Shown in pieces: positions 16,380-26,006 of a DNA stretch of 64,000 nucleotides. The position numbers and the translations under genes were made by a program. The notes under the pieces were generated by a model. That model saw only the letters and a list, made by a program, of their open reading frames with translations. It made no database searches and was not told the DNA's origin. Source of the stretch: Pedobacter segetis (GTDB lineage: Bacteria > Bacteroidota > Bacteroidia > Sphingobacteriales > Sphingobacteriaceae); NCBI RefSeq assembly GCF_016623585.1, contig NZ_JAEHFY010000008.1, positions 1-64,000 of the forward strand, written 5' to 3'. Each line of letters begins with the position of its first letter. The first letter of the stretch is position 1.

Positions 16380-16985
16380 CTATTTTTTTTCTTTTTTGTA
16401 AGCCTCGTTTAAGCCAGCAATTACTTCTTTGGTAACGTCTAAGCTTTCATCGGCAAATAAGATGGTACTGTTTCCTTTAGAGTAAGTTAACACCATTTTG
16501 TATCCTTTATCCTTTGCATGTACCTTTAGGTATTCGGCTACTTTATTGTACAACTTTTCGTTTTCTTGTGCTTCTTCATTTTGCAAGGCAGAACCCGCAT
16601 TTTGTTGGTAGGTTTGTAATTCTTGTTGTTTACGGGCCAAGCGTTGTTCTGTTTGCTGTCTCTGGTCGGCACTCATATCTTTAGCACCTTGTTGGTAAGC
16701 CGCAACCTCACGTTGAAATGCCGTTCCTTTATCTTTTAAATCTGCTTCTGCTTGTTTAGATTTTCCTTCAAACTTAGCTTTGATCTCTTTAAAATATTCA
16801 TAATTGGTTAATAACGAATCGGAATTAACATATACGATACCACCTGTGGCACTTACTGCATTTTCTTTTGCTTCGGGTTTAGAAGCGTCTGCTGTTTTAG
16901 GCACTGGTTTGTTACAAGCTGCAACGGCTATAATTAAAGTTAATCCTACACCAGCCTTGCCAATTTTTAAAAAAAATTTATTCAT
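16380..16985 (-). CDS. OmpH/Skp-family periplasmic lipoprotein chaperone
   Basis: A 201-residue protein. The N-terminus has a lipoprotein signal (LTLIIAVAACNKP; lipobox AVAAC with Cys24), so it is membrane-anchored rather than soluble. A long coiled-coil helix (about 60-140; FEGKSKQAEADLKDKGTAF and QQRQQTEQRLARKQQELQ) matches the tentacle of Skp/OmpH (PF03938 type), followed by a short domain ending DESLDVTKEVIAGLNEAYKKEKK. Role: chaperoning of unfolded outer-membrane proteins in the periplasm. A -7 box (TATATTTG) lies at 17005-17012 on the minus strand, 19 bases before the ATG. Confidence 0.82.
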   Translation of the reverse strand: MNKFFLKIGKAGVGLTLIIAVAACNKPVPKTADASKPEAKENAVSATGGIVYVNSDSLLTNYEYFKEIKAKFEGKSKQAEADLKDKGTAFQREVAAYQQGAKDMSADQRQQTEQRLARKQQELQTYQQNAGSALQNEEAQENEKLYNKVAEYLKVHAKDKGYKMVLTYSKGNSTILFADESLDVTKEVIAGLNEAYKKEKK

Positions 16986-17175
16986 TTGATATTTTGATTT
17001 TGCGCAAATATAATCATTTGTTCAATAGTTCATTAATCAATAGTTTATTAGGTAAATCGAGTAGGTTGGGATAGCAATTGAGCTAACTTATTATAGAAAC
17101 CTTTCAATACTACGTGGTAAGAGCATAATAACATCGCTAAGGCATAAATTATTAATGGCAACAAATGATGGCCAT

Positions 17176-17207
17176 AAAAAAAGGCCCTAGTTTTTACCAG
17201 GGCCTTT
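17176..17207 (-). terminator. Terminator of trxA
   Basis: AAAGGCCCTGG stem pairs with CTAGGGCCTTT on the minus strand, ending in a run of seven T. It begins about 20 bases after the trxA stop codon. Confidence 0.9.
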
Positions 17208-17225
17208 ACCAATGCTTTTGAAAAA

Positions 17226-17546
17226 TTATGCTAATTGGGTATCCAATTTACCAGCTAAAACAGATTTTGGTACTGCCCCAATTTGCTTATCTACAATTTC
17301 GCCGTTTTTAAAGAACAATAAAGCAGGGATATTGCGAATACCGTAGTTCATAGATATTTGAGGGTTATGATCTACATTTACTTTCCCAACAACGGCCTTC
17401 CCATCATATTCTTTAGCTAATTCTTCTACAACTGGCCCAACCATTCTGCAGGGGCCGCACCATTCTGCCCAAAAATCTACCAGTACGGGTTTATCTGATT
17501 TTAAAACTAACTCATCAAAGTTAGCGTCTGTTATTTCTAATGCCAT
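17226..17546 (-). CDS. trxA: Thioredoxin
   Basis: A 106-residue thioredoxin with the active site WCGPC (29-33), the preceding FWAEW and the cis-proline region [10 protein letters not shown] (about 70-79). Full length, no signal peptide, so cytoplasmic. It reduces disulfides of ribonucleotide reductase and other client proteins. Monocistronic, with a promoter and a strong terminator. Divergent from TamB. Confidence 0.97.
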   Translation of the reverse strand: MALEITDANFDELVLKSDKPVLVDFWAEWCGPCRMVGPVVEELAKEYDGKAVVGKVNVDHNPQISMNYGIRNIPALLFFKNGEIVDKQIGAVPKSVLAGKLDTQLA

Positions 17547-17571
17547 GATATAAATTTTAAAAAATGATGTT

Positions 17572-17603
17572 CAAATATAACGCCATTAGTTTAACCCACC
17601 AAA
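17572..17603 (-). promoter_or_regulatory. Promoter of trxA
   Basis: On the minus strand TTTG (17600-17603), 20 bases, then TATATTTG (17572-17579) matches TTTG-N19-TAnnTTTG with one extra spacer base. The -7 box lies 25 bases before the ATG. Confidence 0.7.
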
Positions 17604-17684
17604 TAGATAAAAGCGATTTACAAATAGTATTAGACTATTGTTTTTGGCGCAACCTTTGATTTATTTGATCTAAATTGCACATCA

Positions 17685-20600
17685 TTGAACAAATACCTAA
17701 AACTAAGTCTTAAAATATTTGCCTGGATCGTAGGCTCCATCATTGGGCTTTTTCTGTTGATAGTGGTGTTGATACAAGTCCCTGCTTTTCAAAACATCAT
17801 CAAAAACAAGGTGGTAACCTTTTTAGAAGGTAAATTTAAAACTCCCGTAAAAATTGATAAGATAGAAATTGGCTTGCCTAAAAAGTTAGTGCTTCGCGGC
17901 TTTTACTTTGAAAGCCAAACCAAAGATACCTTGTTGGCCGGGGATAAATTGGCGGTAGATATTTCATTGTTCAAAATACTGGACAATCAAATCGAGATCA
18001 ACTCTCTAGACCTAGAAGGCATTGTAACCAATATTAAAAGAAACCAAGATTCTGTTTTCAATTTTGATTACATGATAAAGGCTTTTGTGAGCGGCCAAAC
18101 CAAACCTGCCGCACCAACCGATACTTCGGCAGCCATGAAGTTTTCTATCAATAAAATAAATCTCGATAAAATTAGGGTTCGTTTTAATGATGCCATCACC
18201 AAAAATAATGTGGACGTTTATTTGAACCATTTTGATACCAACATCAAAAAATTTGATCTTGATAGCATGGATTTTAAAATCCCTAAAATCACTTTAAGCG
18301 GTTTAAATGTTAAGTTAAAACAAGGGTTAGTGGCGCAAACTGCAAAAATAACCGTTGCCGTGGCAGATTCTGCGGCTTCTTCGCCAGATTTGAAATTGGA
18401 TATTGGCACAGTTGATCTGCAAAAAATTGTTTTGGCTTACAACAATGCAGGTTCTAAGTTGATCACCAATTTAAACCTTGGAAAATTACTGGTCAATTTT
18501 AACCAGATCAATCTTAAAAAACAGTTAATAGATATTAAATCTGTTGAATTTACCGATACTAAAGGTAATTTGATTTTGGGCAAAGAAGAAAAAGCAGCAG
18601 TAAAAAATGCAATCTCGGCCGGTACTTCTGCCCAAGCAACAAACGCTAATTGGAAAGTAAACCTAAACAACGCCGATTTCAGTAATATCGCTTTCGCTTT
18701 TGACGATATGAATGCCCCACGCCAAAAGAAAGGAATGGATTTTATGCACTTAGATCTAAAGAACATCAATTTAAGTGCTGATAATTTTTATTACAGTTTA
18801 GATACCATTTCTGGCGGTATCAATAAATTTACGATGCAAGATAAAAGTGGTTTAAATGTTCAGGAGTTAAAAACCAATTTTTATTACGGGCCTAAAAATG
18901 CTTTCCTTAAAAATCTATACTTAAAAACACCCCAAACTTTATTGAAGGATGAAATAATTGTTAAATATCCTTCTGTTGCGGCATTGTCTAAAACCCCTGG
19001 AGACCTGTACATAGATGCCAACATCAACGGAAGTAAATTGGGCTTTAAAGATATTTTATTGTTGGTGCCAACATTATCTACAACTGCCCCTTTTAATACC
19101 ATGCCCAACGCGGTAATGCGTATCAATAGCAAAGTAATTGGGAAGGTTAAAGATTTACATATCCCTAAACTAGAGATTTCTGGCATCGGGAACACGAGGA
19201 TTGCGGCAAGTGGCAACATTAAGGGTTTGCCCGATGTTAATAAAGCTTATTTTGACTTACAGATCAAAGACTTTAGATCTACCGCAAAAGATATCAATGC
19301 CTTTGTGCCAAAAGGAACTATCCCCACTAATATCCAATTGCCATCTTCATTTGGTGCGAAGGGATTTTTTAAGGGAGGTATCGATAATTTTAATACCAAT
19401 TTGGCTTTGGCAAGTAGTTATGGATCTGCCAAAATTAAAGCAAGTTTTGATCAGCGGGTTAAGAACAGCGAAAAATACCAGGCTGTTGCCGATATTAATA
19501 ATTTTGATGTTGGTAAATTGATAAAGAATGATTCTATCGGTAAAATCAGTTTAAGAGCCAATATAAAAGGCATCGGGCTTGACCCAAAAACTGCCAACGC
19601 TACTTTAAACGGTACACTGATAAAAGCCGAATACAATAAATACACCTATAAAAATTTAGCATTAAAAGGGAATATCGCAAACGGTTTGTTTAAGGCTGCC
19701 GCCGATATGAAGGACCCCAATCTTTATTTTGATTTAGCTGCAAACGGCAGTTTTACAGGGAAATATCCGGCTGTAAAGATGAAATTGAACTTGGATAGCG
19801 TAGATCTAAAGGCATTAAACTTATATAGCACCCCGCTTAAAGTGAGGGGTGTTGTTGATGCTGATATAAAAACTGCCGACCCCAATTATTTGAACGGAAG
19901 TATTTATTTGACAAAATTACTGATCGCAGACGATAAACAACGTTATCAATTAGATTCTGTGAAGGTAATATCATCGGCTACGGCCAACAAAAACAGTTTA
20001 AAGCTTACTTCACAGATTTTATCTGCAAGTTTAGAAGGCAAATATCAGTTGACCGAGGTAGGAACTGCTTTAAGCAATACGATATCTAAATATTACGATA
20101 CCGGGACTTCCACTACCAAACCCGATACTTTAAAAGCGCAACAATTTGCTTTTACATTAAACGTATCAGACGATCCTATTCTTTATTCTTTGGTGCCATC
20201 ATTAACCAGGATACAACCTATTGCAATAAAAGGAAGGTACAACAGCAGAGGCGATACCTTGACGGTAAACGGTACCATGCCTAAAATTATTTACGCCGGG
20301 AACACCGTTACCAACGGAAGATTAAATATTAAAACTGATAGTTCTGCTTTAAAATATAGTTTGTTGTTTGATCAGATTAAAAGCGCTTCGTTACAATTGA
20401 ATAAAACAAGTTTAACTGGCCAGCTTAAAAACAACCTATTAGATTATCGTTTACAGGTATTGGACAAAGCCGATAAAGAGCAATATTTAATTGCCGGAAA
20501 TTTAAAGGCATTACCAAATAGCGATAGCGAGTTTAGGTTAAATTTAGATGGTTTAAAATTGAACTATCAACCTTGGAAAGTAAGTAATGATAATGTGATA

Positions 20601-22694
20601 AAATTTGGTGCAAACGGGATCAATGCCAATAACTTTGTGCTTAGCAATGCGGGTCAGTCTATAAAAATACAATCGCAACAAACATCGGCAAACTCGCCTT
20701 TGGCCATAGATCTAAGCAATTTCAAGATAGAAACCATCACCAACATCATTTCAAAAGATTCTTTATTGGCGGGTGGGGTTATCAACGGGAATATTGTAGC
20801 TAAAAATTTAGCTGCTACACCAACTTTCAATGCCGATTTGAACATCAAGGATTTCAATTTTATGACGGATACCGTTGGTAATGTTGCCGTAAAAGTGAAC
20901 AACAATACTCCAGACGTATTCAACGCCGATGTTGCCATTACCGGTAACGGAAACCAAGTAAATTTAACCGGTTTATACAACACCAGCAGCAGTAGTTTTG
21001 ATATGAATTTGGATATGCAAAGGCTAAACCTTAAAAGCATACAAGGCTTTACCTTGGGCAACATCACGGATGCCAAAGGTTTTTTAAACGGTGCTTTTAC
21101 CATAAAAGGAACTACAACCGCACCGCAAGTTTTAGGGGATGTGGCTTTTAATAATGCCGCTTTTAGGGTAACCCCGCTAAATTCTTATTTTAAAGTTGGC
21201 ACAGATAAGATCGTTTTTAATGGGGATGGGATTTTGTTTAATCAATTTTCTTTGGCAGATTCTGCCGATAATAAACTATCGCTTAACGGAGCCATTTATA
21301 CCAAAACATTCACAGATTTTAGGTTTAACCTAGAGGTTAAGGCAAAAAACTTTATGGCCGTAAATTCTACCGAAAAGGATAACGACCTTTATTATGGTAA
21401 ACTGTTTTTTGATACCAAATTGCGCATCAAAGGAGATTTGAACAACCCTTTGATTGATGGGAATTTGAAAATCAATAAAGACACTAAACTTACCTTGGTG
21501 CTGCCACAGTCTGATCCGGGCATTGCAGATAGGGAAGGGATAGTAGAATTTATTGATCAAGATGATCCAGCGTTTAACAAAGCCTTTGTTTTACCAGATT
21601 CTTTAAATAAAACCAAGGTTACCGGGATCAATCTATCCATGAACATAGAAGTTGATCCTGAGGCAGAGCTAACCGTGGTAATAGATAAAGGGAACGGAGA
21701 TTTTGTGAAATTAAGGGGGCAGGCTAATTTAAGTGCCGGCATTGATCCATCTGGTAAAATAAGCTTAACGGGTAAATATGAATTGCAAGAGGGTTTTTAT
21801 GAAATGTCTTTCAATTTTATCAAACGTCAGTTCCAGATCCAGAAAGGAAGCACCGTTCTTTGGACGGGCGATCCACTATCCGCAAATTTAGATGTTACCG
21901 CAATTTACGTAGCTGAAACCGCACCCATAGATCTAGTTAGCGATCAGTTAGGTTCAGAAAATCAAGCACAAAGAAATACCTATAAGCAAAAACTGCCTTT
22001 CAATGTGTTATTGATGATGAAAGGCGAATTATTAAAGCCCGAGATTTCTTTTGATGTTACCCTGCCAGATGGTAATTATAATGTCCCAACAGATGTTCTA
22101 TCAACCTCAAGAACCAAATTGGCGCAACTAAGGGAACAACCTTCAGAATTGAACAAACAGGTTTTTGCACTTTTATTATTGAACAGGTTTATTGGCGAGA
22201 ATCCGTTTGCAAGCGAAGCAGGTTCTGGCGGGGCGCAAACTTTGGTAAGGCAAAGCGTAAGTAAAATTATCTCGCAACAATTGAATGATCTTGCCGGCGA
22301 TTTGATCGGCGGCGTAAACCTGAATTTTGATTTGCAATCTACTAATGATTACTCAACAGGGAACCGCCAAAACAGAACCGATTTAAACGTTGGGCTTTCT
22401 AAAAGTTTGTTAAATGATCGGTTAAAAGTAACCATTGGCAGTAGTTTTGGATTAGAAGGGCCGCAACAAAGCAACCAAAAATCAAATAATATTGCTGGCG
22501 ATGTTTCGGTAGATTACTCGTTATCTAAAGACGGTAGGTATTTGCTGAGGGCTTATCGTAAAAACCAATACCAAGTGGCGTTACAAGGGCAAGTGATAGA
22601 AACAGGCTTGGGCTTTATCATCACTATGGATTATAACAAGTTTAAACAACTGTTCGAGAAATCGAAACAACAGAAAAAAGATAAAGAACAATAA
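17685..22694 (+). CDS. tamB: TamB-family translocation and assembly protein
   Basis: A 1669-residue protein, beginning with a TTG codon (MNKYLKLSLKIFAW, then a membrane helix GSIIGLFLLIVVLIQV at about 17-32) and continuing as a very long beta-strand-rich periplasmic chain (the AsmA/TamB beta-taco). The C-terminal DUF490-like domain is visible in PEISFDVTLPDGNYNVPTDV and LREQPSELNKQVFALLLLNRF (about 1450-1520). TamB bridges the inner and outer membrane and takes part in outer-membrane protein and lipid transport. Its partner, a TamA-like lipoprotein, follows 19 bases downstream. No upstream in-frame ATG fits better than the TTG. Confidence 0.9.
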   Translation: MNKYLKLSLKIFAWIVGSIIGLFLLIVVLIQVPAFQNIIKNKVVTFLEGKFKTPVKIDKIEIGLPKKLVLRGFYFESQTKDTLLAGDKLAVDISLFKILDNQIEINSLDLEGIVTNIKRNQDSVFNFDYMIKAFVSGQTKPAAPTDTSAAMKFSINKINLDKIRVRFNDAITKNNVDVYLNHFDTNIKKFDLDSMDFKIPKITLSGLNVKLKQGLVAQTAKITVAVADSAASSPDLKLDIGTVDLQKIVLAYNNAGSKLITNLNLGKLLVNFNQINLKKQLIDIKSVEFTDTKGNLILGKEEKAAVKNAISAGTSAQATNANWKVNLNNADFSNIAFAFDDMNAPRQKKGMDFMHLDLKNINLSADNFYYSLDTISGGINKFTMQDKSGLNVQELKTNFYYGPKNAFLKNLYLKTPQTLLKDEIIVKYPSVAALSKTPGDLYIDANINGSKLGFKDILLLVPTLSTTAPFNTMPNAVMRINSKVIGKVKDLHIPKLEISGIGNTRIAASGNIKGLPDVNKAYFDLQIKDFRSTAKDINAFVPKGTIPTNIQLPSSFGAKGFFKGGIDNFNTNLALASSYGSAKIKASFDQRVKNSEKYQAVADINNFDVGKLIKNDSIGKISLRANIKGIGLDPKTANATLNGTLIKAEYNKYTYKNLALKGNIANGLFKAAADMKDPNLYFDLAANGSFTGKYPAVKMKLNLDSVDLKALNLYSTPLKVRGVVDADIKTADPNYLNGSIYLTKLLIADDKQRYQLDSVKVISSATANKNSLKLTSQILSASLEGKYQLTEVGTALSNTISKYYDTGTSTTKPDTLKAQQFAFTLNVSDDPILYSLVPSLTRIQPIAIKGRYNSRGDTLTVNGTMPKIIYAGNTVTNGRLNIKTDSSALKYSLLFDQIKSASLQLNKTSLTGQLKNNLLDYRLQVLDKADKEQYLIAGNLKALPNSDSEFRLNLDGLKLNYQPWKVSNDNVIKFGANGINANNFVLSNAGQSIKIQSQQTSANSPLAIDLSNFKIETITNIISKDSLLAGGVINGNIVAKNLAATPTFNADLNIKDFNFMTDTVGNVAVKVNNNTPDVFNADVAITGNGNQVNLTGLYNTSSSSFDMNLDMQRLNLKSIQGFTLGNITDAKGFLNGAFTIKGTTTAPQVLGDVAFNNAAFRVTPLNSYFKVGTDKIVFNGDGILFNQFSLADSADNKLSLNGAIYTKTFTDFRFNLEVKAKNFMAVNSTEKDNDLYYGKLFFDTKLRIKGDLNNPLIDGNLKINKDTKLTLVLPQSDPGIADREGIVEFIDQDDPAFNKAFVLPDSLNKTKVTGINLSMNIEVDPEAELTVVIDKGNGDFVKLRGQANLSAGIDPSGKISLTGKYELQEGFYEMSFNFIKRQFQIQKGSTVLWTGDPLSANLDVTAIYVAETAPIDLVSDQLGSENQAQRNTYKQKLPFNVLLMMKGELLKPEISFDVTLPDGNYNVPTDVLSTSRTKLAQLREQPSELNKQVFALLLLNRFIGENPFASEAGSGGAQTLVRQSVSKIISQQLNDLAGDLIGGVNLNFDLQSTNDYSTGNRQNRTDLNVGLSKSLLNDRLKVTIGSSFGLEGPQQSNQKSNNIAGDVSVDYSLSKDGRYLLRAYRKNQYQVALQGQVIETGLGFIITMDYNKFKQLFEKSKQQKKDKEQ

Positions 22695-22713
22695 AACACA
22701 GAGGGCAAATAAC

Positions 22714-25005
22714 ATGAAATTTAAGCAAATTATATACACCATAACTTTAGCTGTATTTATTGCCTCATGTAGCAATACCAAATATTTGCCCAAAGGCGAG
22801 TTGCTTTATGTGGGCGCAAAAATAAAGATAGAAGGAGACAGCGTTACCAAAAGAGAGAAATCTATTTTGGATGCAGAACTTGAGAGTATCTTAAGACCTC
22901 GCCCAAACTCTTCCATTTTAGGTTTACGCCCAAAATTATACATCTATAACATCACCAAAACAGACAAGAAAAAAGGATTGAAACATTACCTAAATACCAA
23001 GCTTGGGCAAGCCCCGGTTTATTTTTCTAAGGTAGATTTAGATTATAACGTAAAACTGATTGAGAACAGGTTGGATAACAGAGGTTATTTTAAAGGAAAA
23101 GCAATTGCAGATTCTACCTCCAAAAACAAAAGGGCAACGGCTATTTATACCGTTACACCAAATTTCCAATATAAAATAAGGAACGTAAAATACCCAACAG
23201 ATTCTAGCAAATTAGGAAAAGCGATTACCGCTTTGAAGGAAAGCAGTTATTTTAAACCCGGCGAACCTTATGATTTGGATAAGATCAAGGCAGAAAGAAC
23301 AAGGATAGATGCAAAATTGAAAGAACAAGGTTTTTTCTACTTTGGCCCAGATTATTTATTGGCGCAGGTAGATAGTACGGTTGGTAAACATCAGGTTGAT
23401 ATTATCCTTAAAGTTAAAAACCAAACTCCGCAGCAAGCGGCAAACGTATATACCATAGGCAATATTTATGTTTACCCAGATTATAGTTTAAGAAAAGATA
23501 GCGCACAAAAAAACTTGGATTCTGCCACGGTTTATAAAGATTTGATCATAGAGGACCCAAAGAAAAAATTTAAACCCCAAATTTTTGATAGGGCTTTACA
23601 GTTTAACAAAGGCGATATTTATAATAGGACCAACCATAACCTTTCTTTAAACAGATTGGTAAATGTGGGTGCTTTTAAATTTGTGAAAAACGAGTTTAAA
23701 CCATCAGATTCTTTAAAAAGCGCTTTAGACGCTTATTATTATTTAACGCCTTTGCCCAAAAAATCCATCAGGTTAGAGCTTTTGGGAAAAACAAATTCTG
23801 CCAATTATACAGGTTCAGAAATTAACCTGAATTGGACAAATAGAAATGCTTTTAGGGGTGCAGAGCAACTTACCGTTACCGCTTTTGGTGGAATAGAGAC
23901 CCAAGTTTCTGGGCAAAACAGCGGTTATAATGTTTTGCGTTTTGGTGGTGATGCAAGCTTAACCTGGCCAAAGTTCATCACTCCATTTGTTCATTTTAAT
24001 TCGGTAGGGGCTTATACGCCAAAAACGGTGGCAACTTTAGGTTTCGAGTATCAGAACAGGGCTAAATTATATTCTTTAAATACTTTTAGAGGTTCTTTTG
24101 GTTATTTATGGAAAGAAAACACCAGAAAAGAGCACCAGTTAAAACTAACTGAAATTACTTACACCAACTCTTCTAACATTTCAGCAGAATACCAGGCACA
24201 GGCAGATACGGTGCCAAGTTTGCAAAGGGTAATTGATAAGCAATTGATCTTTGGCCCTTCTTATAGCTATACTTATACCACAACTGCCGAGGCACAAAGA
24301 AAAAACACCGTTTACTATAAAGGCCAAGTAGATTTGGCAGGTACCCTAGCAGGTTTAATTAATAAGGGAGATGTTTTAAATGGAGATACTTCAAGGATAT
24401 TTCAAGTACCGTTTAGCCAATATGCTAAAGTAGAAAGCGATTTTAGGGATTATCTTAAGATTGGATATAAATCTACCATTGCAACTAGGATCATTGCTGG
24501 TATAGGTTTGCCTTATGGTAATTCTGGGCAATTGCCCTTTATCAAGCAATTTTTTATAGGCGGTACAAATAGTTTAAGGGGTTTTAGGGCAAGGTCCATT
24601 GGCCCCGGCACTTTCAAAGAAAACGTAGATGCGAGTTCTTTTTTGCCCGATCAATCCGGAGATATAAAATTAGAGCTAAACGCAGAATATCGTTATGATT
24701 TCACATCGATATTTAAAGGTGCAATATTTACAGATGCAGGTAATATCTGGTTATTAAATGCAGATGCGGGCAAACCCGGCGCAAAATTTAGCAATCAGTT
24801 TTTAAGTGAATTAGCTGTTGATGCAGGGGCCGGTTTAAGGTTAGATCTATCTTTCTTAATATTAAGATTAGATCTAGCGTTTCCGTTAAGGCAACCTTAT
24901 TTGCCTAAAGGGGATAGATGGGTAATCAATGATATTAGATTTGGCGATAAAGCATGGAGAAAACAAAATTTAGTGTTTAATTTGGCAATCGGATATCCTT
25001 TTTAA
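22714..25005 (+). CDS. TamA/BamA-like outer-membrane beta-barrel, lipoprotein form (TamL)
   Basis: A 763-residue protein that opens with a lipoprotein signal (FIASCSNTKYLPKG; Cys19), then POTRA-like soluble domains (about 30-340) and a C-terminal 16-strand barrel. The barrel shows the conserved loop-6 motif in GGTNSLRGFRARSIG (about residue 625), the VRGF-type signature of Omp85 proteins, and ends on VFNLAIGYPF. It is the Bacteroidota lipidated TamA-like protein (TamL) in family terms, and would insert outer-membrane proteins together with TamB. It follows tamB by 19 bp, clearly one operon, with tamB first. Confidence 0.88.
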   Translation: MKFKQIIYTITLAVFIASCSNTKYLPKGELLYVGAKIKIEGDSVTKREKSILDAELESILRPRPNSSILGLRPKLYIYNITKTDKKKGLKHYLNTKLGQAPVYFSKVDLDYNVKLIENRLDNRGYFKGKAIADSTSKNKRATAIYTVTPNFQYKIRNVKYPTDSSKLGKAITALKESSYFKPGEPYDLDKIKAERTRIDAKLKEQGFFYFGPDYLLAQVDSTVGKHQVDIILKVKNQTPQQAANVYTIGNIYVYPDYSLRKDSAQKNLDSATVYKDLIIEDPKKKFKPQIFDRALQFNKGDIYNRTNHNLSLNRLVNVGAFKFVKNEFKPSDSLKSALDAYYYLTPLPKKSIRLELLGKTNSANYTGSEINLNWTNRNAFRGAEQLTVTAFGGIETQVSGQNSGYNVLRFGGDASLTWPKFITPFVHFNSVGAYTPKTVATLGFEYQNRAKLYSLNTFRGSFGYLWKENTRKEHQLKLTEITYTNSSNISAEYQAQADTVPSLQRVIDKQLIFGPSYSYTYTTTAEAQRKNTVYYKGQVDLAGTLAGLINKGDVLNGDTSRIFQVPFSQYAKVESDFRDYLKIGYKSTIATRIIAGIGLPYGNSGQLPFIKQFFIGGTNSLRGFRARSIGPGTFKENVDASSFLPDQSGDIKLELNAEYRYDFTSIFKGAIFTDAGNIWLLNADAGKPGAKFSNQFLSELAVDAGAGLRLDLSFLILRLDLAFPLRQPYLPKGDRWVINDIRFGDKAWRKQNLVFNLAIGYPF

Positions 25006-25039
25006 TTAACTTATTTACTTTCTTTTTTTAAATTTAAAA

Positions 25040-25714
25040 TTGGCTCACCTTCTCGACAACCCTATTTATAACGCTTTAATTTCTAATCATACCCAATTTT
25101 CTGGTGCAATTGAAGGCCCAATGTTTTACCAAAGAGATATAGCTGCTTTTGCCGGGATGCAAACTTATGATGAACGTAGTTTTGCCAAGCTTTACCAACA
25201 ATTACCAGAATTCTTTGTGTTATTTCATCCGGCAGAGTTAAATATTCCCCAACAATTTAAGCTTACCAGAAAGCTAGAAATGCGTCAGTTTGTTTATGAT
25301 CATTCATTTTTGCCTAAAGGCGATGATTTACCGATCGTAGATTTGAAACAAGATGATGTACCAAAGATGATAGAACTGGTAAACCTTACCCAACCTGGCC
25401 CGTTTTTAATCAATACCATCGCCTTAGGTAATTACACAGGTATTTTTAAAGATGATAAATTGGTAGCCATGGCAGGTCATCGTTTTCATCCATTCAATTA
25501 TGTAGAAGTTTCCGCCGTTTGTTGCCATCCAGATCATTTGGGGAAAGGCTATGCTCATGCAATCATCAGAGAGCAGATCAAAAGGATTTTAGCTTCAGGT
25601 AACATTCCGTTTTTACATGTAAAAAAAGATAATTATGGGGCTATTAAACTTTATGAGAAGCTGGGGTTTAAAGAAAGAACCAAAATGAATGCTTATGTGA
25701 TAGAGAAAATCTAA
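25040..25714 (+). CDS. GNAT-family N-acetyltransferase
   Basis: A 224-residue protein starting at TTG (MAHLLDNPIYNALISN). The C-terminal half is a GNAT fold, with the acetyl-CoA loop in VCCHPDHLGKGYAHAIIREQI (about 160-181; Q/RxxGxG/A variant HLGKGY) and the final KLGFKERTKMN strand. The N-terminal ~85 residues look like a second, degenerate GNAT-like or family-specific domain. The substrate is unknown. It is 34 bp downstream of the TamA-like gene and may be co-transcribed, though the T-rich gap makes this uncertain. Confidence 0.75.
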   Translation: MAHLLDNPIYNALISNHTQFSGAIEGPMFYQRDIAAFAGMQTYDERSFAKLYQQLPEFFVLFHPAELNIPQQFKLTRKLEMRQFVYDHSFLPKGDDLPIVDLKQDDVPKMIELVNLTQPGPFLINTIALGNYTGIFKDDKLVAMAGHRFHPFNYVEVSAVCCHPDHLGKGYAHAIIREQIKRILASGNIPFLHVKKDNYGAIKLYEKLGFKERTKMNAYVIEKI

Positions 25715-25976
25715 GGAGTGATCAACCCTTAGAATTAAACCGTTTGTATCCAAAACTTTTTTATGGATGATCAATATAATTTTTTCTGTTTTAAAGCAAG
25801 AAACAATTTTTATTCTTGATAGCTTACAAATTGGATAAAGCAAACCCCTCCAACACAAATGGCAAAGCCCTTGATTGGGCATTTCTATATTCTTTAAGTT
25901 TACTTAATGTTGGTAAGCTACCAAAAGAAATGTTACCCTAATGACCGATTAAATTTCTCAAAAACACATTAATTAT

Positions 25977-25984
25977 TAATTTTG
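25977..25984 (+). promoter_or_regulatory. -7 box of the PurF-type gene
   Basis: TAATTTTG matches TAnnTTTG, 22 bases before the ATG at 26007. A -33 TTTG is not seen. Confidence 0.45.
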
Positions 25985-26006
25985 TGAGCTTCATTAAAAA
26001 ACTATA

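Noticed and set aside
17048-17212. Minus-strand ORF of 54 codons after trxA with hydrophobic sequence (LPLIIYALAMLLCSYHVV)
   Set aside because: It begins at TTG and runs through the trxA terminator hairpin; no ribosome site or promoter; composition could be chance. Kept only as a note.
20654-21103. Minus-strand ORF of 149 codons inside tamB
   Set aside because: A shadow of the real frame. TamB is long, and no motif or promoter supports the antisense frame.
8110-25886. A 15-base word (CTTGATTGGGCATTT) shared by two intergenic sites near 8110 and 25870
   Set aside because: In AT-rich DNA a 15-base match within 64 kb is expected about once by chance, and the flanks do not match.
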